A program made the position numbers and the translations under genes. The notes under the pieces are model-generated. The model searched no databases, was not told the origin of the DNA, and saw only the letters and a list, made by a program, of their open reading frames with translations. DNA of 24,409 nt. It comes from Chrysochromulina tobinii (lineage: Eukaryota; Haptophyta; Prymnesiales; Chrysochromulinaceae). This document shows positions 18,460-24,409 of this stretch, one piece after another. The stretch spans positions 1 to 24,409 of the forward strand of contig JWZX01002383.1 in the NCBI GenBank assembly GCA_001275005.1, in the 5' to 3' direction. Positions within the stretch are counted from its first letter, which is position 1. Each line of letters begins with the position of its first letter.

Positions 18460-18837
18460 ACTTCATAAACAACAGACAACCTAAACGGAAGCCTATCGAA
18501 TGTGCTCTCTAAGCTAGCAGTGGGGGTGAGAGTCGTCGGAGATGGTGAGACACAACGAAAGGAGCACGAACGGGAAGGAGACCAGGAGGAGACACGCCAC
18601 AGGGTGCTAGCCTGCGTGCCCTCGAGTACAGGTAGAGATCGAAGAGAATAGAAAGAGAGGGGGGATTGGGGAGAGAAAGCGGGGACATAGACCATGACAT
18701 AGACGCCTCGATCGAAGAACTCGAGGCCGGTCGGTGCAGCGTCACGTTCATCGAGATGACCAGCGCAGGCAAGAGGGCCCTTCCCAGTAGTCGTTGCCGA
18801 CACGGAAACCGGAACCCTTTCACTCGCGCCAGTCCGC

Positions 18838-19092
18838 TCAACTCCCGCTCGCCTCATCCGCCGCCGGTCGTTGAACTGTCATTGCCAGGGACTGCCTCAG
18901 CCGTTGCCCTCTATTCAACCTTTTGCCCTTATTGCGCTTCCTCTTCGCGATTCCGCCTATTAGGCCGCTGCCCCCTTCTGCGCACTTCACCGATGTCAAT
19001 GTGTCGTCAGACGTCTGGCCCGGCAGTGTCTCAGGCGCGTCGTTATCTATGGTCGCCGTGAGCGGGTCCGCGACGAGCAAAGCGCGCGCCAT
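18838..19092 (-). CDS. possible small basic protein, 84 aa
   Basis: The ATG at 19092 sits at the inner edge of the hexamer array and opens 84 codons ending TGA at 18838-18840. The first half has the GC-biased third positions of real genes here (MARALLVADPLTATIDND), and the middle has a strongly basic stretch (KRKRNKGKRLNRGQRLRQ) that could bind nucleic acid or act as a nuclear signal. Further protein-like minus-strand frames follow in other phases at 18509-18857, so it may be one exon of a longer or decayed gene. It would diverge from the kinesin with a 165-bp shared upstream region. I do not recognise it, and chance is quite possible. Confidence 0.25.
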   Translation of the reverse strand: MARALLVADPLTATIDNDAPETLPGQTSDDTLTSVKCAEGGSGLIGGIAKRKRNKGKRLNRGQRLRQSLAMTVQRPAADEASGS

Positions 19093-19137
19093 TGAACTTG
19101 AACTTGAACTTGAACTTGAACTTGAACTTGAACTTGA
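19092..19137. repeat. TTGAAC hexamer array, right
   Basis: About seven tandem copies of the hexamer (TTGAAC / GTTCAA), ending in a run of seven G. Read on plus it would encode Asn-Leu repeats, which is an artefact. It lies 120 bp upstream of the kinesin ATG. Confidence 0.9.
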
Positions 19138-19257
19138 GGGGGGGTCCCCCAGGAGTCGTACCGGTAATTTTCCTGTGGCTTCTTCTCCGCGACGGGTGTG
19201 TGCCGCCGCGACGAGGAAGTGGATCGTGCGCGAGCCGACGAGAAGGCGTAGTACAGA

Positions 19258-22200
19258 ATGCCACCAGGCATGCGCCGCCAGAATAGCTCGAGCAGCTCAT
19301 CGGACCTCGCTCGGCTTGAGACGCAGTATGTCAACGTCGCCGTCACGCTGCGCTGCCGGCCGAAGATCAGCGCGCTCGACGAGGACGGCGGCATTCCCTC
19401 CCCGCTCGGGGCCGAGATCAACATTGAAGGCGAGCGCGCGTGCAATTTTAAGGGCGTGGCGTACAAGTTTTCGCAAACGTACGGGCCGGAAACGTCCACA
19501 TCGGACATCTTCGATGTGCATCGCGACGCCGTCTACGGAGTGCTCAACGGCTTTGACGTGACGCTGATGGCATACGGATCCACGGGCAGCGGCAAGACGT
19601 TTACGATGCTGGGGACCGAAGAGAAGCCCGGGCTGACGCCGCTGGCCATCGACGCGCTCTTCGAGCGCATCGCCAAGGGCGGCTCCTCGGGCCAGTCGTA
19701 CGCGCTGCAGGTCTCGGCGATGGAGCTCATCGAGGAGCGGTGCGTCGACCTGCTACATGGCCGCGCGCCCATCGTGCTGCGCTCGGCGTCCAAGAGCGAC
19801 GGCGGGCTCATCTTCCACGGCCTCAAGGAGGTGCCCGTGTCCACGAAGGCGGAGCTCATCGACCGCATTAGCGCCGCCACCGCTGGGCGTACGACCACGG
19901 CCAACTACCGGCACGATGCTTCGTCGCGCTCGCACTTGATAGTGAGGCTGCGCGTCGACGGCGCGCGGCTGATCAGCTTGGGGAGTGCGCCGTCGCCAAG
20001 GGGCAGCACACTGGCCGCGGCGGCCGACGCCGAGGTGGCGACCGGCAGCTCAGCGCGCAGCGACGACGGTAGCGGCGGCGGCGACGGCGGCGAGGTCTCG
20101 CTCAAGGACGCAACGTCGGCGACTCTGACGCTGATCGACCTCGCCGGCTCCGAGGCCGCGCTCCTCAACACCAATGCCGCCGCGGTCGCCCAGGGTATCG
20201 GCATCAACAAGTCTCTCCATTGGCTCAAGGTGGCGGTGCATGAGCTCGCTGGCAAGCGGCCGCCGCAGCTTCGCAACTCGGCGCTTACGCGGCTACTCAC
20301 CCCTTCCCTCACGGGTGGCGCCCACGTCGTGCTCGTCGTGTGCTGCTCCGTCGCGCCCGCGCCCTCGGCCGCGCGCGACGCCATTGACACCTTGCAGTTT
20401 GGCGAGGTGGCCGGCCGAGTGACGCTGCGCCCGACACGTCGCACGAACGTCGAGGGCGGTCAGCTGGGTCAACTGCAAGCACTGCTTGTGACTCTCGCGG
20501 ACGACAAGCTGGCGCTCGCCTCGGACGCGGCCGCGCTTCGGCAACAGGTCGACGGGTACGAGGAGCTCATCGCCGAGCTCAAGTCGACACTCGTCAACCA
20601 AGAGACGCTGGCGCGCGCGGAGAGTATGGCCTCGACGGCGGCGGCGCAGCTCGCCTCGGCGCAGCAACGCAACGCCGAGCTCGCGCGTAGGTGCGCCGCG
20701 GAGGAGGCCTCGAACGCCGCCCTCGCCGCACAGCTTGCCGAGGTCGAGGCCGCCGCGGCCGCCGCGACCGAGCGCAATCACGACCTGCTTGAAGCGACGC
20801 GAGAAGCGAGTGTGCAGCGCCACACTCTCGAGTCGCGCCTAGCCGTGGCGCGCGATGATCTCTTGGGGCAGCAGAAGCTCGCAGCGTCGGCTGAGCATGA
20901 GCTCGCCACACAGCGCGAGGCGGTCGGGGCGCTGCAGGCGCAGCTCGACTCGCTGCAGACCGCCTTAGAGTCTGAGCGTGCCACCGCCGCCAAGCGCGCG
21001 GCCGAGGCGGCGGCACTCGAGCAGACGAATTCGGCGCTGAACCAGAAGATTGCCGAGGCGCGCGAGGAGGTGCGGGCGAAGAACGACCTACTGCTCCTTC
21101 GGCACAAGCTGTACCGCAACCGCTCGGCACGACGGCCGAGCACCGCCGCGAGTCGCAGTGAATCTCCCCGGCCCTTCGGCGCTGGCATCGGAAGCTTCCC
21201 TGGCCAGCTGCGCGCGCCAGGCGGAGGGGAGCTTCCCTGGTCCGCACAATCCCATCCGACGACGCCTACGGGCTACGCGCCAGAGAGCGGCGGCCGTGTG
21301 CTCCGCGCACCGGCCGATGCCGAGACCGCGGCGGCCGAGGCGGCCTATGAGGCGGCTCTAGAGGCGGCGGCGGCGGCCGTGTCGGCGGGCGCCGACATCC
21401 TGAAGGTTGAGCACGAGGATGCGGAGAGCGCTTTGAAAGCGGCCATCGCCTCGACGAGCCTTGGGAGCGAGCTGGAGAGCGCGCTCCAGAACGCGAGCGC
21501 CAGCGAATGCGTGGATACCAGCTTAGCGAGCTTGAGCACCGCCTCTACGACGTCGCGCGGTGTAGCGGCGAGTGCTCCGCCGGCATCAGCGGAGGGAGTC
21601 GCCGATGAGCAGCCGTTTGAGCCGGCACTAGCGCTCCCGTCGCCCCCACATTCACGTCGCGTCAGCATCGAGACGATCCCCCCGCCGTCGCCGCCCCCCC
21701 ACGCCGCCCCCACCGCCCTTGGCACTGATGACGATGGCTGGGGCCGCTTGCAGGGCCATGCATGGCCCCTGCAGGGCGGAGGCCAGGGCGGCGGCCATTT
21801 CCTGAGGACCTCTGCTGAGCTCCATGCGCGCCCTCCATCGGCGTCCACTGCCCCGTCGGCCGGCGAAGCGAGTGCTTCGGCGCCAACTCTGCCGTCGGCG
21901 GCTCTTCCGGTGCCAGCGTCGCCGGCGCGCTCCCTTCGGTGTGCGACGCCCGCTCTCGATCTGCTCGCCTCGCGCTCGACGGGTGCAGCGACGCCCCCAG
22001 CGCACCGCACCGCCGGCGGGTTTGCGACGTTCGCGCTGCTGGACACGAGTCAAAGTGGCGGCGGCGCGGCCGGGCCGCCGCCCCCCGAGCCCGCGCAGTC
22101 GCCGCCGCATCCCTCTCGCCCCGTGTCCATCTCGTCCCGGGCCGTCGATGAAGCTCGACGAAGCTCGACGAAGCTCGACGAAGCTCGACAGGCCGTGGAC

Positions 22201-22596
22201 GAAACGGCCTCGCTCTCCGCCGTCGCCCGCTCCGACGACGTGCCCGGCCGGTCGTTCGCCGCGCGGGGCCGCACGGCTCTGCTCGTGTCGAGCCTCGATA
22301 AGGATCGCATCACGGGGGGGAGCCTCGCGTCGTCGCGTCGCGGGCTTGCGGGCGCGGAGCCCGCGGGCTCGCTGCTAGCTCGCGAGTGGATCGAAGAGCA
22401 CAAGCTCGAGCACCAGAGCGGCGCCGCGCGCCCTATGAGCGGCTCTGCGGCGCTCAGCACAGCGCTCGGCGGCTCGGGCTCGGACGCTGTCAGCATGGCT
22501 GTCGCACGCGCGGCGGAGGCGCGACGCCGTGCGGAGGGACTGATGTCGAGTGACACCGCGCGCCCCCCGCCATGGAGGCGGACGGATGCGCGCTAA
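19258..22596 (+). CDS. kinesin with N-terminal motor and coiled coil
   Basis: 1112 aa, ATG at 19258, TAA at 22594-22596. The motor spans about 20-395. It has LETQYVNVAVTLRCRP at strand 1, the ATP P-loop GSTGSGKT (107-114), switch I NYRHDASSRSH (216-226), switch II LIDLAGSE (292-299) and the microtubule-binding loop INKSLHWLK then LRNSALTRLL (316-347). These mark a plus-end-type N-terminal kinesin, which walks on microtubules using ATP. Between switch I and II there is a low-complexity Gly/Ser/Asp-rich insert (about 243-285). Ala/Glu-rich coiled coil follows (about 400-620), probably for dimerising. The tail (620-1112) is Ser/Pro/Ala-rich and disordered, with no cargo domain I recognise. The family is uncertain; CENP-E-like kinesin-7 is one possibility. 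It is likely complete. Confidence 0.9.
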   Translation: MPPGMRRQNSSSSSSDLARLETQYVNVAVTLRCRPKISALDEDGGIPSPLGAEINIEGERACNFKGVAYKFSQTYGPETSTSDIFDVHRDAVYGVLNGFDVTLMAYGSTGSGKTFTMLGTEEKPGLTPLAIDALFERIAKGGSSGQSYALQVSAMELIEERCVDLLHGRAPIVLRSASKSDGGLIFHGLKEVPVSTKAELIDRISAATAGRTTTANYRHDASSRSHLIVRLRVDGARLISLGSAPSPRGSTLAAAADAEVATGSSARSDDGSGGGDGGEVSLKDATSATLTLIDLAGSEAALLNTNAAAVAQGIGINKSLHWLKVAVHELAGKRPPQLRNSALTRLLTPSLTGGAHVVLVVCCSVAPAPSAARDAIDTLQFGEVAGRVTLRPTRRTNVEGGQLGQLQALLVTLADDKLALASDAAALRQQVDGYEELIAELKSTLVNQETLARAESMASTAAAQLASAQQRNAELARRCAAEEASNAALAAQLAEVEAAAAAATERNHDLLEATREASVQRHTLESRLAVARDDLLGQQKLAASAEHELATQREAVGALQAQLDSLQTALESERATAAKRAAEAAALEQTNSALNQKIAEAREEVRAKNDLLLLRHKLYRNRSARRPSTAASRSESPRPFGAGIGSFPGQLRAPGGGELPWSAQSHPTTPTGYAPESGGRVLRAPADAETAAAEAAYEAALEAAAAAVSAGADILKVEHEDAESALKAAIASTSLGSELESALQNASASECVDTSLASLSTASTTSRGVAASAPPASAEGVADEQPFEPALALPSPPHSRRVSIETIPPPSPPPHAAPTALGTDDDGWGRLQGHAWPLQGGGQGGGHFLRTSAELHARPPSASTAPSAGEASASAPTLPSAALPVPASPARSLRCATPALDLLASRSTGAATPPAHRTAGGFATFALLDTSQSGGGAAGPPPPEPAQSPPHPSRPVSISSRAVDEARRSSTKLDEARQAVDETASLSAVARSDDVPGRSFAARGRTALLVSSLDKDRITGGSLASSRRGLAGAEPAGSLLAREWIEEHKLEHQSGAARPMSGSAALSTALGGSGSDAVSMAVARAAEARRRAEGLMSSDTARPPPWRRTDAR
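22150..22189. repeat. 10-bp tandem repeat in the kinesin tail
   Basis: Four exact copies of GAAGCTCGAC, inside the coding region. Because 10 is not a multiple of three, each unit is read in a different phase (EARRSSTKLDEAR), and gaining or losing one unit would shift the frame in the last ~140 codons. Confidence 0.9.
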
Positions 22597-22972
22597 CGCG
22601 AGGATAACGCGAGGAACTCGACTGGCAATGGCTACACTGCTCACTGGCACGGTCTCTCCTCCCCGTTCGTCGAGAACGAGATCCCGTAATGCCGTTAAAG
22701 ATCAGCGAGACTTGATATAAAATTGATATGGATTGCGAGATGCATCGCATGGTGCGGAACACTCTGAAGTGACACGAGTGGGTAATACACCTCCGCCGAC
22801 GAGAATGGGCTATGGGCTACGGATCGGCGCTTTTTACTTTACCTTTTAGCTTTTTCCTGACGGCAACCGCACCGCTCTCGTCCGGTCCGACCTCCGTAAC
22901 CAACCGCTGGCAGACCACAGCTGTGCTGTAGAGGCTAGAGCTGTGCCAGAACGCGAGAGCCAACCATAGATT
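22597..22972. other. convergent 3'-3' spacer
   Basis: 376 bp between the kinesin stop and the stop of the Gly-rich gene. It is AT-richer around 22690-22740 and 22820-22860 (TTTTTACTTTACCTTTTAGC), compatible with two 3' UTRs. No coding frame with codon bias and no RNA gene is evident. Confidence 0.5.
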
Positions 22973-23303
22973 TCAATTGAATCGCCTGAACCCATCTCCA
23001 GGCGGCAGCGTCTGCCGATGGTATCCACTCGGGTATGGGTGCTCGCCGCCCGTGCCGTCGGCGTTGCTGTACCCGCCGCTGTTGCCACCGCAGTGGCCAG
23101 CATCGTAGCCTCCACCGCTGTTGCCACTGTTGCCGCCATAGCCACCGTTGGCGCTGCCACGGTAGTCGCCACCGCCGCCGCCGCCGCCGCCGCCGCCACT
23201 GCCAGCGGCGCCACTGTAGCCACCGCCGTGGCCAGCATCGTAGCCTCCACCGCTGTTGCCGTAGTAGCCACCACCACAGCCACTGTTGGCGCTGCCGCGG
23301 TAG

Positions 23304-23341
<38 letters not shown>

Positions 23342-24409
23342 GAAACCGTCGCGTCCGTAACCGCCGCCGTAGCCTACATTGGAGCTGCCGCGGTAGTCGG
23401 CGCCAGCGGCGCTCGCGCCGCCTGCGTAGCTGCCTGGCTGCGCCGGGCCTATGGAGTAGGCGACGCTCGCCACGGCGCTCGTGCTGCTCGCCAGGTAAGA
23501 GCGGCACCCCTCGATCTCTGCTAGGAAGCGAGCCTCGCTGCTCAGCACGGCGCTCATGTCGGGCTCTGGGGGCGGTGGGTTGTACGGGCGGGGGCCTGCA
23601 GCAAGGTGATGGGCGGAAGCGGGGTGGTGGGCGGGGGTGGCAAGGTGATGGGCGGAAGCGGGGTGGTGGGCGGGGGATGGATGCACGGAATGCGCCGCCG
23701 TCGGTGCCCCATACGGCGCATGCGCATTCGGCGTCTCGCGCGCATAGGCTGGTTCATAGGCTGGTCCCCTGCCTCCTCCTCGAAGCCCTGCCTCTTCATA
23801 GGCTGCCCCCCTGCCTCCTGCTCGAGGCCCTGCCTCGAGTGAAGCCAAAAAGGCGGCATCACTCGCGGACAATCCTCGAGGCTCCGACGCGGCGCTCGCA
23901 TAGGGCGCTGCGGGCGGCGGCCGCGCCGGCGCGTGGCGCGGGTAGCGCGCATGGTGCTCCTGCGGCGGCGCTGCTGGCGACGGCAGCGCCGCCACCGCTG
24001 CCTGCCATTTGGAGCCATGGCTCGGCGGGCCCATGTGCGACGGCGCCGTGCGGTGCGACGGCGGCGACGGCAGCTGCGGCAGCTGCGGCTGCGGCGGCGG
24101 GCGGGCGCCGTGCTCTTTGTAGCCGATCCACTCGCGCGGCTTGTTCCCCCCGGTGAGCACGACGCCATCGCGCACAGCGCCCGCCACGTCAAGCCTGGAC
24201 GAATTCGAAAGCTGGTCACGCAGCCACAGCAGCAACATGCCCCGCGGCACCGCCACGACGCCCGGCATCCCCGTGCGCGTCTCGTGCCGACAGGTGCCCA
24301 GGACAGCCTGGAAGAGCTTGAGCAGCGTCGTGATGCCCATCTGTAACAGCCGATCCACGTCACGGCTCGACGGCTGCAAGTACACGAGTAGCTCCTCGTC
24401 GAGTGAGTC
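22973..24409 (-). CDS. Gly/His/Pro-rich protein, 5' end beyond the window
   Basis: The minus-strand frame ends with TGA at 22973 and stays open to the window edge. The codon at 24383-24385 is GTG, not ATG, and the frame continues upstream as DSLDEELLVYLQPSS, so the gene is truncated by the window. About 478 residues are visible. The first ~100 form a folded-looking helical region (VDRLLQMGITTLLKLFQAVL, PRGMLLLWLRDQL) that I cannot assign. The rest is low complexity. A His/Pro part has a 13-aa repeat (HHPASAHHLA). A short acidic segment (DMSAVLSSEARFLAEIEG) follows. The Gly-rich tail has three DYRGS(S/A)N-type repeats separated by runs of 10-12 glycines. Such tails occur in RNA-binding and phase-separating proteins and in structural proteins; no RRM or KH domain is visible. 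The end is convergent with the kinesin. Confidence 0.6.
23168..23342. repeat. GCC/GGC triplet runs in the Gly-rich tail
   Basis: Two GCC runs (about 23168-23205 and 23305-23342) lie within two larger ~130-nt repeats encoding DYRGSAN...GGGYDAGH modules. All are in-frame on minus as polyglycine. Confidence 0.8.
23602..23679. repeat. 39-bp tandem duplication, two copies
   Basis: The unit starts CAAGGTGATGGGCGGAAGCG and repeats exactly once at 23641. It encodes a 13-aa His/Pro repeat on minus (HHPASAHHLA). Near-exact identity suggests a recent duplication. Confidence 0.85.

Larger units (their letters stand above)
18431..19145. mobile_element. candidate ~715-bp non-autonomous insertion with inverted hexamer arrays
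   Basis: The left edge has G7 then TCAAGTTCAAGTTCAAGTT (18441-18459). The right edge has the reverse-complement hexamer, about seven TTGAAC units (19092-19137), then G7. Just outside, CCCCCAGGA occurs on both sides (18422-18430 and 19146-19154), as a 9-bp target-site duplication would. Inverted arrays plus flanking direct repeats suggest a small transposable element. No transposase is visible, only a possible 84-codon minus-strand frame. The G7 runs are in direct, not inverted, orientation, which is atypical of transposon ends. Alternatively, two independent microsatellites of the same motif flank a small gene. Confidence 0.3.

Noticed and set aside
19092-19137. Telomere-like repeat
   Set aside because: The TTCAAG hexamer does not match known telomere repeats of the TTAGGG type, and it is internal.
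23035-24156. A 373-codon plus-strand frame opposite the Gly-rich gene
   Set aside because: Arg/Cys/His-rich translation of GCC repeats; antisense artefact.
1-24409. tRNA, rRNA, CRISPR or prophage features
   Set aside because: No T-loop/cloverleaf pattern, rRNA signature, spaced direct-repeat array or phage structural gene was found by eye.

Overview
The window looks like nuclear DNA of a flagellated microbial eukaryote, most likely a unicellular alga; a haptophyte is my best guess, at low certainty. The coding parts are very GC-rich and strongly GC-biased at third codon positions. Genes are long and mostly intron-free, but one gene has a GT-AG intron whose removal restores a perfect EF-hand. 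The products (a kinesin, a CEP164-type WW/IQ protein, METTL21-type and RlmI-type methyltransferases) are eukaryotic or algal. I see no operons, bacterial ribosome binding sites, CRISPR arrays or rRNA/tRNA genes.

Layout, left to right. A 5' fragment of a minus-strand gene (<1-84) diverges from an unrecognised protein of about 448 aa (312-1658, +) across a short promoter containing a CRE-like TGACGTCA. Next is a METTL21/PF10294-like methyltransferase (2417-3271, +), convergent with a long minus-strand frame (3581-6211). That frame joins an EamA/DMT (SLC35G-like) transporter to an RlmI-type RNA methyltransferase. Then come four minus-strand or mixed blocks: an EF-hand protein with one intron (7099-7992/8025, -), a 2006-aa IQ/coiled-coil/WW protein resembling CEP164 (8738-14758, -), and an orphan AAA+-like P-loop protein (15103-17808, -). 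A 1.45 kb divergent spacer follows, with a repeat copy, a possible mobile element and a small possible gene. The window closes with an N-terminal-motor kinesin (19258-22596, +) and the 3' part of a Gly/His/Pro-rich protein (22973->24409, -).

The most interesting non-coding signal is a 37-bp sequence present three times (2336-2372 +, 6312-6348 -, 18270-18306 +). Two copies lie 44 and 100 nt upstream of the best start codons of two different genes and point toward them. The third lies in the spacer upstream of the kinesin, separated from it by a possible ~715-bp insertion bounded by inverted TTCAAG hexamer arrays and a 9-bp direct repeat. The motif contains a near-palindrome centred on AACGTT, which suits a dimeric transcription factor or a core-promoter element; a dispersed repeat remnant is the alternative.

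Functionally, the kinesin, the CEP164-like protein and perhaps the EF-hand protein hint at flagellar or basal-body biology, but nothing shows that the genes are co-regulated. All names come from motif reading by eye; no database search was run.
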